In this document: positions 16,013-26,144 of the stretch, in pieces | Layout of the letters: every line of letters begins with the position of its first letter | How positions within the stretch are numbered: the first letter of the stretch is position 1 | Assembly (NCBI RefSeq): GCF_001610835.1 | Contig: NZ_CP011270.1 | Coordinates: 1,488,001 to 1,552,000, forward strand | DNA length: 64,000 nt | Source of the DNA: Planctomyces sp. SH-PL14 | Lineage (GTDB): Bacteria > Planctomycetota > Planctomycetia > Planctomycetales > Planctomycetaceae | Direction: 5' to 3' | Program-made: the position numbers and the translations under genes | The notes under the pieces: generated by a model | Told to the model about the DNA's origin: nothing | The model's input: the letters and a program-made list of their open reading frames with translations, nothing else | Database searches by the model: none

Positions 16013-19000
16013 GTGGTTATCTGGAGTTTGAGCCCCTGTTCTTTCATCCCGTTCTGTCCCTGCGCACGACGCACCCAACCGTTGTCCACTGAACCCGCCC
16101 ACGACCGCGATGACCAGGAGATCGGCCGGCTGCTCCGGACGATTGCCGAAGACGCTGCGCCGGTCGATCCGGCGGCGCTCGATCGCATCGCCGCCCTGGC
16201 CGGCAACCTGTTCCCGTCGGCTGCCGACGCCGAGCCCTCTCGGCCGGTCGGCCCAACTCATTCCCAACCTCTCCCCCGCGCTTCCGGGAGTCGTCCCATG
16301 TTCTTCTCTGTAACCCGTCTGCTGGCCACGGTCTCGGCCGCCGTCGCTGTCCTCGTGATGTGGTTCTCCGCGGACTCCGTCGTCCCGGCGAACCTCGCCC
16401 TGGCGGACGTCCTGCGACCCGTCGTCGACGCCCGGACACTCCAGCTCAGCATCGCGCGGGACGGGCTCGTCTCGAACGTCTTCGTGCAGCATCCAGGGCT
16501 CGTCCGGGTCGAGGAGAGCCCCACGCGGTATCTCGTGGCCCGCGGGAGCAATTTCTGGCAGATCGACGGCGACTCGACCGAAGCGGCCGCCTCCGACGAC
16601 CGCCACTGGGTCCGGCCGGACGGAGCGGTCGATCTCCTGGGGCTGCTGGGGATCGATCCGCGGGAGCGGCCGACGTTCGATCATCTCCGCCCCTCGGGCC
16701 GCAAGTCGTTCGCCGGCCGCGACGCCTGGACCTTCACCCGCCGCGTCGTGCAGGAGGACCGGTCTCTGCGGATCGACCTCTATGCTGATGTTAAATCCCA
16801 CGAGTTCCTGGGGATCACGGCCCGCGATGCGAAGGCACCGGCTGGTGGACCGCCGCTCGCCGAGCTGACGCTCGTCGCCCTCAATCCGCCGCTGGCGAAC
16901 ACGTTGTTCGCCGTGGCCGACACCCTCAACGTCGAGGGGATCGGCAAGGTGACCGATGTGCAGGGGATCGTGACCCTCCGGCCCCTCACCTCGGACCGCT
17001 GGACGGTCGTCTGCCGCGAAGTCCCGTTGCAGCAGGGAGACTGGATCCGCACAAGCCCCCGCGGAGCGAACGCGGCCCGGGTCGTACTCACCGGCGGGAC
17101 AACACTCACGATCGGTCCGGACTCACTCCTTGAAGTGCAGGACGCTGGCAAGGTCCGGCTGACGAGCGGCGAGTGCCAGATCGATCGGGGCGAGGGCGGG
17201 GGCGAAAAAACGCCGTTCGAACTGCTGGGTCCGAAGGATGGAAGCGAGCGGATCGCTGGCGGGAAACACCTGTTCCGCGTCACGAAGGACGAGACGCTGG
17301 CTAAGGTGGCCGAGGCTCCGCTGTGGCTGAAGGGGTTCGAAGGGGCGACGAGCAACGAGTCGATCGGCTCGCTGATCGTCAATGTCGACGGCCGGAACGA
17401 GCCGCTGACGGTCGGCGAGCACAAGGTGACGATCGACATCCGGGACCAGATCGCCCGGACGACGATCGAGGAGACGTTCGTCAACCGGACCAAGAGCCGG
17501 CTGGAGGGGCAGTTCCATTTCCCGCTCCCGCAGGACGCGTCGATCAGCGGCTTCGGGATGTGGATCGGCGATCAGCTCGTCGAGGCGGACATCGTCGAGA
17601 AGCAACGGGCGCGGGAGATCTTCGAGACGATCCTCCGCGAGAACCGCGACCCCGGCCTGCTCGAATGGGCCGGCGGCAACATTTTCAAGGCCCGGGTCTT
17701 CCCGATCGAGCCGCTCTCGGAGAAGCGGATCAAGATTACCTACACGCAGGTCCTCCCGCTGCGGGCCAACCGATACCGATACTCCTACGGACTGCGGAGC
17801 GAACTGCTCCAGAAGTTCCCCCTGCGGGAGCTGTCGGTCCAGGTGAACGTCCACTCGGCCCTGCCGCTCAAGAGCGTCACTTGCCCCAGCTATCCCTGCC
17901 GGTCGCAGGCGACACCCCATTCGGCCCGGCTCGACTTCACGGCGAAGGAGTTCACGCCGCAGCGGGACTTCGACGTCGTCTGCGAAGTCGACGGAACGAA
18001 CTCGCAGGTCGTGGCCATTCCGCACCGGCGGGGGGATGACGGCTACCTGATGCTGCAGCTCATGCCGCCATCGGGAGAGGGGAACTGGCAGCGGGAAGTC
18101 CTGCCGAAGGGGGAGCCGGCTGACTTCCTGATCCTGTGCGACACCTCCGGCTCGATGGACTCGGCGATGCGGAAGACGCAGGCCGAGTTCGTCACCGCGC
18201 TCCTCTCCGCCCTGGGGCCCAAGGACCGGTTCAATATTGGTGTCTGCGACGTCGAGACGGCGTGGCTATTCCCCGAGGCGATGACGCAGAAGGACGACGT
18301 TCTCGCCCAGGTCCAGTCGAAGCTCGCTGAGCGGGCGTCGCTCGGCTGGTCCGATCTCGACAAGGGGCTCGCCTCGGCCCTCGACAAAGCGCAGGGCCTG
18401 ATGACGGAGACGAAGCGCAATTCTGTGCCGCAGATCGTCTATGTCGGCGATGGGATCGTGGCGGGGGTGAACTCCGATCCCCAGGCGTTCGCCGCCCGCG
18501 TCCGGCAGCTCGCGGCGACGCGGCGGAAAGTCGTCGACGGGAAAGAGCAGCCGATGCCGACGATTCATTCGGTGTCGGTCGGCAGCACCTATGAAACGGT
18601 CTCGCTCAAGGCGATGGCCGCGATCGGCGGAGGCTCGATGCGGCAGATCACGGGCGACCAGACGCCGCCCGTCGTCGCTCATGAGCTGCTCAACGAGATC
18701 CTCCAGCCAGGCCTCAAGGATCTGGCGGTCGAGTTCAAGGGGCTTCGCGTCGCGGCGATGTACCCGGAACGGCTGCCGAACCTCCCGGCCGGGATGCAGC
18801 AGATCCTTGTCGGCCGGTATCTGCCGGAACCGAACAAGGACGGGGCGCCCCAGTCGGGCGAAGTGATCGTCACCGGCACGCGAGGCGGCGAGACGGTTCG
18901 ATACGCGGCGAGGATCTCGCTCCCGGCGGCGGCAAACGAGGAGCGGCCCGATGAAAACTCGTTCATCCCGCGGCTCTGGGCCCGGGCCCACCTCGACCAG

Positions 19001-22000
19001 CTTCTGCTCCAGGGATCGAGCCCGTTCCTGCAGGACGAGATCATCCGCCTGTCGGAAGAATTCCACATCATCACCCGCTACACGTCGCTGCTCGTCCTAG
19101 AGTCGGACGCAGACCGGGAGCGGTTCGGCGTGAAGAAGCGGTACGAGATGCGGGACGGCGAGCGGTTCTTTGCCGATGGGAAAGCGGCGGTCCGCTATGA
19201 CCTGGCCCAGCAGCAGATGCAGCGGGCGGGAGCGTGGCGGCAGGGACTGCGGCGGCAGATCCTGACGGCGTACGCGCGGCTGGGACGCGAAATGCCGGAC
19301 GCGCGTGTCCGGCGGGGATTCAGCTCCATCCAGTTCGACAGACGCTCCCTGAGTTCGGACAGCTGGTCCGCGGACGAGTCCGGCATGAACTACTTCTCGC
19401 GGTTCAGCGGAGGCTACGCCGGGTCCGGAGAGGTCTTCTACGACAGCCTCCAGCTGGAAAGCCGCGGCACCATCGAAGATCTGGTGTCGGAGCGCAAGCA
19501 GCTTTCGGAACTGGGCCTCCGTCAGGAGATGAACGCGCCGTTCGCCCCCAGCGCTGCCCCGATGAGCGGCGAATACCTGGGATTCGATGTGGACGCGAAG
19601 AACGATGGTTACGCCGATGGCCTCGACGTGAGCCGCGATTTCCAAACCGCGCTTCCCGCCCTTCAGAAGGCACTCGGAGACAGCGATGCCGAATACGTCA
19701 GTCCGCTGTGGGACGGAGCGGAGCTCGCCGCGGCCGCCAAGCGGTACTCGGTTCGAGAGGCCGAAACGCCGTTGTCGATTCTCGATCCCTATGGAATGGA
19801 TGGCTCCTCCCCGGAACTTCCGTGGGGACGGCTGGGCGCGTTCTCCAGCGAGTATGCGATCGGACGGGGTACTGTCTCGCTGAAAGAGGTGGGGTTCTCG
19901 CTGACCGCGATGGGCCGGGCGAAGCGGGAGGCGTACCCCAGAATCGGAATCGAATGGCTCGGCCTGTTCCCCACGCTGCCCCCGGTGCTGGCGGAACGGA
20001 AGCCGGTCCGGCCGCCGTCGTGGTGGACCGCCGAAGCCCTGGAGCTGGCGCGGCTCCTCGACCGCGCGGAAACCCTTCAGGCTCTCCCGGACGGTCTCGA
20101 AGTGGTCCGCACAACCCGCAATTTTCACGAAGGCTGGCGGCGGATGATCGAGGGAACGACCCATCGGGAACTCCGCCGCGGGACGACGTGGCTCGACCGC
20201 GAGACCGGCCAGGGGAATCCGACGACGATCCACTGGCACGACGGCAAGGAGCGGGGCGTCCTGACCGTGTCGCTTCCGTTCGGGGTGACCCGGCCGGCGG
20301 AGAAGCGGGATGGCGAGCGGCTCGATTCGGTCCTGGCTTCGCTCGACCTCACGCGGATGTATCGCAACCACGTCCCGACGATCGAACGGCCCGAGGCGAA
20401 TCGCGCCGTCCTGACGCTGACCTCCCGCGACGACGCCAAGGTCGTGTTCCGGGTCACGATCGACACGGAGAAGAAGCACATCCTCAAGCAGGAAGCTCTC
20501 CATGACGGCAAGCTCCTGAGCACCTCCGAGTTCAGCGACTTCGTCGAAGTCGCCGGCCTGTGGTTCGCCCGCAAGTCGATGACCCGCGACGGCGACGGGT
20601 TCGAGATCGCTTCGGCGACGATTGAGATCGAGCGGTTGGCGGCCGACGAATTTGAGCGCCGCTACAAGGCCGAGCTCGCGGTCCGCGAACGGACGCTGCT
20701 GTGGACGCAGCCGATGTCGAAGCTCGCCGCCGCCCGGGCCAGAGCGGCGGATGGAACCGCCAGCCTCACCGACCGCCTGCTGATCCTGGCGGAACGGACG
20801 GCGCGGCAGCAGTGGGACGACGCGTTCCAGCAACTGGCCGCGATCGAGACCTCCCAGGCGGGACAGCCCGGTCTGCCGTGGTTGCGGATCGGGCTGGAGA
20901 AGGTCGCCGGCCGGCACGAAGAGGTCCGTGGGCACCTCATGCAGCGGCTCGATGCGGCCCTGACCGACATGTCCGGCGAGGCCCTCCATCGCGTGCAGCA
21001 CATCCTTGACACCTTCTATTCGAACAGCGGATGGCATGAATATGGAAAATTCGTCGAAAAGGCCCGGCCGGTCTACGAGCGGCAGCCCGATCCGGCGGTC
21101 GGTCTCCACGAATGGAAGCGGCGGCAGGTCGAGTGTCTCCGCTACACGGGCCGACTGGAGGAATCCGTGGCGCTCCGCAAGGAGTCCGCGGCCGAACTCC
21201 CGGGTGACGTTGGAGAACAGACCGTCTGCGCCACCGCCCTCTGGGAAATGGGGAAGAAGGCGGAGGCGTACGAATGGCTCGACCGCACGCTCGCCTACGG
21301 AGCCGGGAAGCATGAGCGGCCGCTCGGCTGGAACGAGTGGACCTACCGCGACATCCACGCCACGCGGGCCCGCCTCTTGCGGAACGACACCCGCTGGGGA
21401 GACCTCCTGCGGCATGTGGCGGGCTGGATCGAGCAGAACCCGACCTTCGCCGAGCCGTACTCCGAGTATCTCAGCGCCCGGATCTACAACGACGAAATCG
21501 CTCAGGCGGAGGAACAGGTCCGCCAGTGGCTCGCCGCGTCGCGGGTCGAACGGAAACTGACCGAACCCGAACGAGCCCGGCTGAGTGCGGCAGTCGGCTT
21601 TGCGCTGGGGGACATCTCCCACATTTCGAGTCGCAACGTCCTCGTTCCGCAGTGGTCCCCCGCTCTGGAGGAGACCGCGGCGTACTTCGTCAAGCACCCG
21701 GACCATAGCGACGTGACGCGGCAGATCGTGTCGCATCACCGGTTCCAGGGGACCGATGCGGCCGACCGCGTGCGGGGGCTGATCCGCCTGCGGCTGAATG
21801 AGGCGGCCGGGACGCTCCCGGCGACGACGGTCCACGCGTTCGTGGAGCTCGTCCTCAACCACCGGTGCGTGATGGTCGAGGGGCCCGATCGGCTCAAGGT
21901 CGAAAGTATTCCGCTCTCCGAATGGGCGGCGTTGACGAAGACGCTCCGGACCCGCTGGGACGCGGAGCCCAAGACCGAGGACCGGCGGACGATCGCCGCG

Positions 22001-25000
22001 ACGCTGACGTCGATCTATGCCCTGCACTTCGCCGACACGGAACACCTCCCGTTCCTGCGGGCCCGCCTGCAGCGGGCTGAAGAGGCGCTCGCCGCCCGTC
22101 CCGCGGACCTCGATCTGGAAGCCCGACCCGAGAAGGACCTGGGGGACTACATCGAGTCCGAGCGATCGGAACTGTACGAAGCCCTCCTGGCCCGCCCCTG
22201 GACGGAGGCGATCGAAACGGAGCTGTTCGCGCAGCTCCCGCGGTTCGGCGCCGGGATGGAGGCTCCGCAGCGGCTGGACGTTTGGCTCGGGCGGTTACAG
22301 ACGCTCGTGGACAAGATGCTGGCAGGTCGGCAGGCCGCGCGGATGACCGAGCTGACGGACTCGGGCGAGACCGAGAAGCTGACCCGCACCCAGTTGCAGG
22401 AGAAGCAGACCGAGTTTCAGAAGACGGCCCGCCAGGACCTGGCAAAGCGGCTCCAGAGCGAGGCGGAGGCGCAGCGGGCCGATGCGGACCGGGCCGGCTG
22501 GCTCACGATGGAACGGGCCCGTCTCGACATCCTCCTGGAGCAGAACCTCGAAGGGGTCTGGGGCGAGATGCAGGAACGGCTCGGACCGGCGCCGGCAGCG
22601 ATGCCGGAGAACGACGAAGACTGGGGGCCGGACCGCGTGGCCCACGAGCTGTCGCAGACGCTGCTCCGCTCCCGGGCCCTCGCGGCCTCGCTCTTCCTGG
22701 CCTCCCGGGACAAGGCTCCCAAGGACTGGGCCGACAAGGTCCTGAGATACCTCGACGCCGGAATCGCCAAGGGGGGAGCGGCGACCGCCGCCTGGAAGAG
22801 TGGAAAGTACCAGTTCCTTGTCGCTCTGGATCGCGTCGACGACATCGAGACGTCGCTCAAGGCGTGGACCGCGGACGATCCGCAGGCCCCCGTCTGGAGG
22901 CTGGTCCTGGCCCGGATCCGGGCGGAGCGGGGGGACGTCCCCGGCGCGATCGCGCTGCTGGAGGAGGTCCAGAAGGGTGCGCCCCTCACGCCCCCCGATC
23001 TGGCGATGCTGGCCGACCTGTACCTGGCCGCGAATCGCAAGGGGGACTTCGAACGGACCCGGCTGGCGAAGTTCGAGCAGATGGAGGAGTGGCGGCTCTC
23101 GAACTGGATCGGCCAGCAGCAGAACCGCTTCACGAACCACGGGGGAGACCTCGACGAAGAGCTCCTCGCTGCCGTCCAGGCGCTGTTCGCGAAGGCGAGC
23201 CATCCGGAGAACTACCTCTACCAGATCCGGACGCTGTACCAGGCGACGCGGGACTTCCGCGTGCTGCGGATGGTCCCCGACCTGACGATCGGCCGGACGC
23301 GGGAACGGATCTACGGCACGCTCCAGCACCTCGACGGGCAGGTCCTGTGGGACCTCAAGGAGGCGGCCGCGGATGAGATCCTGGAGCGACTTCGGCTGGT
23401 CCGAAAGGAGACCGCCGCCGCGCTGGCCGCGATTGCCGACACCGCTCCCGACGCCGACATCCTTCGCCGCGCCAGACGGCTCGACCTGCGGGCCCTGGAT
23501 CTGATCGAAGGAATCGTGGAACGGCGGTCGGCCGAAGTCCCCAACAGTCCGGACGTTCACGCCCGGGCCGCGCTCGCCGCCTTCCGCCGGGCCTTCGATG
23601 GCGACTGGCAGGAGGGAGAACGCCGGATGATGTCCGCCGTCCTCAAGGACCTGCGGAAGATCGCCCATCCGGGACTGGCCGAAGAACGCCACCGCGAATT
23701 CCGCGAGTTGATCGCCGGTTCGCCGCCGCTCAGCGACGAGGCGCTCGCGGTCACGGCGGACTTTGCCCACATCCGCTACTGGTACGACATGGACTTCCCC
23801 CGGCCGAACACCGGCCGGCCGGCGGCGCTGATGCTCCTGTCGAACGCGATCCGGGACCGCCTGCAGCAGGACATGGGGATCTGGCCGGTAGCCCTCAACG
23901 GTGTCCTGGGCGAATACCTCGGCCAGCTCCGCGATGCCCGGCAGTACACAACCGCCGAGGAGTTGCTCGAAAAGATCCTCGCGGCACTCCCCGAGGATCA
24001 GCGGCCCGCCATCGAGTCCGAGCGGTGGGCGACGTGGGTCCACGCCCTGGAGCACGACGGCCGGGTTTCGCTCGGCGAGGGGGAAGCGCTTCTGACCGCG
24101 CTGTATGAACGGTCGCTCGACCGGATCCGGGCCGCGGCGGACAACGAGCGGTATTCGCGGATCGTCGAGACCACCCAGCTCCTTTCGACCGCCTCGCAGA
24201 AGGGGCTGCCCAATGCCCGCCCGCTGCTCTCGCGGTTCGCCTTCGACACGCTGCCCGGGCTCCTGACGCCGTCGATGCACAACTACGACTCGGACATCTC
24301 CCAGGTCTCCTCGATCGTGCGGCAGCATCTCGACCGGCGGGAGGACCTGCGGTTCCTGCTCCGGTCGCTCCAGAAGTATCCGGTCTGGTTCCAGTACTCC
24401 TACAGCGACGGCTGGAACTACCACGGCTCGCAGATGGCCTCCCTCCGCACGGAGATCGGCGACATCGGGGACCTGGAAGCGCCGCTCCTCGAACTGGTCC
24501 TGAGCTACCTGCGGAAGGAGCTCCTGACCCGCGACGCGCGGAACCAGAGCTTCACCCGCGCCAACTACGGCTACTTCTGGAGCGAGAAGCGGGCGGACTT
24601 CCTCCGCGTCGCCGAAGAAGTCCTCGCTGCCGAGAAGAACTCGCCGCGGATCATCGAGTACGTGGCCGAGTACCTCTTCCGAGGGCTCAACGCCCAGCCG
24701 CGGGCGATCGAGGTCCTGTTCATCGCCCATCGCCGCGGGCTCCTCGACGATCGCGGAATCGACACTCTCGTCCACTACCTGATGGAGGAGCGCCGCCACG
24801 CCGAAGCGGCCCCGCTGCTGGAAGGTCTGGTCGACCGCGAGCCGGAGAACCTCAACCACCGGACCGACCTCCTGATCTGCTACCACGAGTCGAAACGGCC
24901 GCAGCAGGTGAAGGAGCTCTACGACCGGACGCGGGCGGACTTCCAGAAGAAGGGCCGCTGGACGGCCGACGCCATGGCCCAGATGGCGGATGCCTGTCGG

Positions 25001-25879
25001 CGGAGCGATCTGCCGCAGGAGGCCCGGGATCTCTACACCGGCGCCATCCAGCGGCGGCAGCGGGAGTCAGCCAACCGCGGCATCGGCGACGAGACGCTGT
25101 CGCGTTGGTATCAGCATCTGGCCGCGATCCATTCGCAGCTCGGCGACACGGCCGCGGCGGTCGAAGCGGCGTCGGGGGCGATCGTCTGCTGGTCCCCCCG
25201 CCACGATCAGCGGCGGCAGGCGATCGAGGCTCTGGAGTCGGTCGTCGCGTCGGCCAAAGACCTCGACGCCTATGTTGCGACGGTCGACGCCAAGTCGCGG
25301 GAATCGGGCCAGGACAGTCCGATCATTCGGGCCGCCATCGGCAAGGCGTGGAGAGACCGGATGGCCTGGGACAAGGCGATCGCGCAGTACGAACTCGCCC
25401 GTCAGCTCCAGCCGAACAACCGCGCGATCAACGAGGCGCTCCTGGCGTGCTATGACGCCAAGGGGGACAAGCCGGGGGCGGTCCGGCAACTGCTCGGGAT
25501 GATCGACCTCGACCGGCACAACCTCGACCTCCTCAAGCAGCTCGCCGAGCGATCGAAGGAAGACTCGTCCCTGGCCGAACGGGCGGCGACATCGATCGTC
25601 GAGTCCGCTCCGAACGAAGCGGAGCACCACGCGGCGCTCGCGGAGCTGCGGCAGACGCAGGACCGCTGGAACGAGGCGATTCCGCACTGGGAGCAGGTCG
25701 CGGAGCTGCGGAAGCTCGAGCCGACCGGCCTGATCCAGCTCGCGAAGGCGCTCGTTCACGTCAAGCAGTTCGGACGGGCGAAAGAGGTCCTGGCGCAGTA
25801 CCGGAAGAAGGAGTGGCCAAGCCGCTTCGACAACCTGCAGGAAGAGGTCCGCCGGCTGGAGACTTCGCTTTCGCAGTGA
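16013..25879 (+). CDS. giant membrane-anchored FecR/VIT/vWA/TPR protein (3288 aa)
   Basis: The order of modules is as follows. A cytoplasmic tail (1-95; anti-sigma-like position but no HxxxCxxC zinc motif) precedes one membrane helix (about 96-121, LLATVSAAVAVLVMWF). Next come an RseB/LolA-like region (about 125-310), a FecR-like domain (about 342-390, GDWIRTSPRGANAARVVL), a VIT domain (about 460-580, VTIDIRDQIARTTIEETF) and a vWA domain (about 700-900) with an intact MIDAS motif DTSGSMDS. A second LolA-like segment (about 1370-1550) follows, then about 1700 residues of TPR-type helical repeats to the C-terminus. Most of the protein should be outside the cytoplasm. The start is uncertain: GTG at 16013 or TTG at 16082, both lacking a good ribosome-binding site. 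It lies directly downstream of an ECF sigma gene, so a surface sensor that holds the sigma factor is a reasonable inference. Confidence 0.85.
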   Translation: MVIWSLSPCSFIPFCPCARRTQPLSTEPAHDRDDQEIGRLLRTIAEDAAPVDPAALDRIAALAGNLFPSAADAEPSRPVGPTHSQPLPRASGSRPMFFSVTRLLATVSAAVAVLVMWFSADSVVPANLALADVLRPVVDARTLQLSIARDGLVSNVFVQHPGLVRVEESPTRYLVARGSNFWQIDGDSTEAAASDDRHWVRPDGAVDLLGLLGIDPRERPTFDHLRPSGRKSFAGRDAWTFTRRVVQEDRSLRIDLYADVKSHEFLGITARDAKAPAGGPPLAELTLVALNPPLANTLFAVADTLNVEGIGKVTDVQGIVTLRPLTSDRWTVVCREVPLQQGDWIRTSPRGANAARVVLTGGTTLTIGPDSLLEVQDAGKVRLTSGECQIDRGEGGGEKTPFELLGPKDGSERIAGGKHLFRVTKDETLAKVAEAPLWLKGFEGATSNESIGSLIVNVDGRNEPLTVGEHKVTIDIRDQIARTTIEETFVNRTKSRLEGQFHFPLPQDASISGFGMWIGDQLVEADIVEKQRAREIFETILRENRDPGLLEWAGGNIFKARVFPIEPLSEKRIKITYTQVLPLRANRYRYSYGLRSELLQKFPLRELSVQVNVHSALPLKSVTCPSYPCRSQATPHSARLDFTAKEFTPQRDFDVVCEVDGTNSQVVAIPHRRGDDGYLMLQLMPPSGEGNWQREVLPKGEPADFLILCDTSGSMDSAMRKTQAEFVTALLSALGPKDRFNIGVCDVETAWLFPEAMTQKDDVLAQVQSKLAERASLGWSDLDKGLASALDKAQGLMTETKRNSVPQIVYVGDGIVAGVNSDPQAFAARVRQLAATRRKVVDGKEQPMPTIHSVSVGSTYETVSLKAMAAIGGGSMRQITGDQTPPVVAHELLNEILQPGLKDLAVEFKGLRVAAMYPERLPNLPAGMQQILVGRYLPEPNKDGAPQSGEVIVTGTRGGETVRYAARISLPAAANEERPDENSFIPRLWARAHLDQLLLQGSSPFLQDEIIRLSEEFHIITRYTSLLVLESDADRERFGVKKRYEMRDGERFFADGKAAVRYDLAQQQMQRAGAWRQGLRRQILTAYARLGREMPDARVRRGFSSIQFDRRSLSSDSWSADESGMNYFSRFSGGYAGSGEVFYDSLQLESRGTIEDLVSERKQLSELGLRQEMNAPFAPSAAPMSGEYLGFDVDAKNDGYADGLDVSRDFQTALPALQKALGDSDAEYVSPLWDGAELAAAAKRYSVREAETPLSILDPYGMDGSSPELPWGRLGAFSSEYAIGRGTVSLKEVGFSLTAMGRAKREAYPRIGIEWLGLFPTLPPVLAERKPVRPPSWWTAEALELARLLDRAETLQALPDGLEVVRTTRNFHEGWRRMIEGTTHRELRRGTTWLDRETGQGNPTTIHWHDGKERGVLTVSLPFGVTRPAEKRDGERLDSVLASLDLTRMYRNHVPTIERPEANRAVLTLTSRDDAKVVFRVTIDTEKKHILKQEALHDGKLLSTSEFSDFVEVAGLWFARKSMTRDGDGFEIASATIEIERLAADEFERRYKAELAVRERTLLWTQPMSKLAAARARAADGTASLTDRLLILAERTARQQWDDAFQQLAAIETSQAGQPGLPWLRIGLEKVAGRHEEVRGHLMQRLDAALTDMSGEALHRVQHILDTFYSNSGWHEYGKFVEKARPVYERQPDPAVGLHEWKRRQVECLRYTGRLEESVALRKESAAELPGDVGEQTVCATALWEMGKKAEAYEWLDRTLAYGAGKHERPLGWNEWTYRDIHATRARLLRNDTRWGDLLRHVAGWIEQNPTFAEPYSEYLSARIYNDEIAQAEEQVRQWLAASRVERKLTEPERARLSAAVGFALGDISHISSRNVLVPQWSPALEETAAYFVKHPDHSDVTRQIVSHHRFQGTDAADRVRGLIRLRLNEAAGTLPATTVHAFVELVLNHRCVMVEGPDRLKVESIPLSEWAALTKTLRTRWDAEPKTEDRRTIAATLTSIYALHFADTEHLPFLRARLQRAEEALAARPADLDLEARPEKDLGDYIESERSELYEALLARPWTEAIETELFAQLPRFGAGMEAPQRLDVWLGRLQTLVDKMLAGRQAARMTELTDSGETEKLTRTQLQEKQTEFQKTARQDLAKRLQSEAEAQRADADRAGWLTMERARLDILLEQNLEGVWGEMQERLGPAPAAMPENDEDWGPDRVAHELSQTLLRSRALAASLFLASRDKAPKDWADKVLRYLDAGIAKGGAATAAWKSGKYQFLVALDRVDDIETSLKAWTADDPQAPVWRLVLARIRAERGDVPGAIALLEEVQKGAPLTPPDLAMLADLYLAANRKGDFERTRLAKFEQMEEWRLSNWIGQQQNRFTNHGGDLDEELLAAVQALFAKASHPENYLYQIRTLYQATRDFRVLRMVPDLTIGRTRERIYGTLQHLDGQVLWDLKEAAADEILERLRLVRKETAAALAAIADTAPDADILRRARRLDLRALDLIEGIVERRSAEVPNSPDVHARAALAAFRRAFDGDWQEGERRMMSAVLKDLRKIAHPGLAEERHREFRELIAGSPPLSDEALAVTADFAHIRYWYDMDFPRPNTGRPAALMLLSNAIRDRLQQDMGIWPVALNGVLGEYLGQLRDARQYTTAEELLEKILAALPEDQRPAIESERWATWVHALEHDGRVSLGEGEALLTALYERSLDRIRAAADNERYSRIVETTQLLSTASQKGLPNARPLLSRFAFDTLPGLLTPSMHNYDSDISQVSSIVRQHLDRREDLRFLLRSLQKYPVWFQYSYSDGWNYHGSQMASLRTEIGDIGDLEAPLLELVLSYLRKELLTRDARNQSFTRANYGYFWSEKRADFLRVAEEVLAAEKNSPRIIEYVAEYLFRGLNAQPRAIEVLFIAHRRGLLDDRGIDTLVHYLMEERRHAEAAPLLEGLVDREPENLNHRTDLLICYHESKRPQQVKELYDRTRADFQKKGRWTADAMAQMADACRRSDLPQEARDLYTGAIQRRQRESANRGIGDETLSRWYQHLAAIHSQLGDTAAAVEAASGAIVCWSPRHDQRRQAIEALESVVASAKDLDAYVATVDAKSRESGQDSPIIRAAIGKAWRDRMAWDKAIAQYELARQLQPNNRAINEALLACYDAKGDKPGAVRQLLGMIDLDRHNLDLLKQLAERSKEDSSLAERAATSIVESAPNEAEHHAALAELRQTQDRWNEAIPHWEQVAELRKLEPTGLIQLAKALVHVKQFGRAKEVLAQYRKKEWPSRFDNLQEEVRRLETSLSQ

Positions 25880-25904
25880 GTGTCGGATTCCGGGGAGGGG
25901 AAAT

Positions 25905-26024
25905 GAGCCACAGATAAACACAGATGAACACAGATCAGGAGAGGGAGACGCGAAAGCCGCATCCCGAGCGTCTTCTTTCAGGGGACGCCTCTTATCCGTG
26001 TTCATCTGCGTGCATCTGTGGCTC
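25905..26024. repeat. long hairpin repeat of the CACAGAT type
   Basis: Two 31-bp arms (25905-25935 and 25994-26024) are inverted, near-identical copies. The left begins GAGCCACAGATAAACACAGA; the right is its reverse complement with a few changes. Similar ACAGATGAACAC hairpins are, from memory, widespread in intergenic DNA of Planctomycetota and related phyla. It lies between the giant gene and the sulfatase and may act as a bidirectional terminator or REP-like element. Confidence 0.75.
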
Positions 26025-26144
26025 TCTCCTTTCGTCGTTGAGTTGGAGTCGCAACGCGCCTATCGTCAGCGCGCTCGTGCTCTCCCTCGCCGCGTCACTG
26101 GGTTCGGCGCTCGCGTCCGGGGAGAGGAGCGATGGAGACGCTCG

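Noticed and set aside
19097-22045. 982-codon minus-strand frame opposite the giant protein gene
   Set aside because: Composition-driven shadow; no motif, and the sense frame continues through it with TPR pattern. The same applies to the frames at 22295-24886, 28019-30742, 31375-34596 and 40319-42424.
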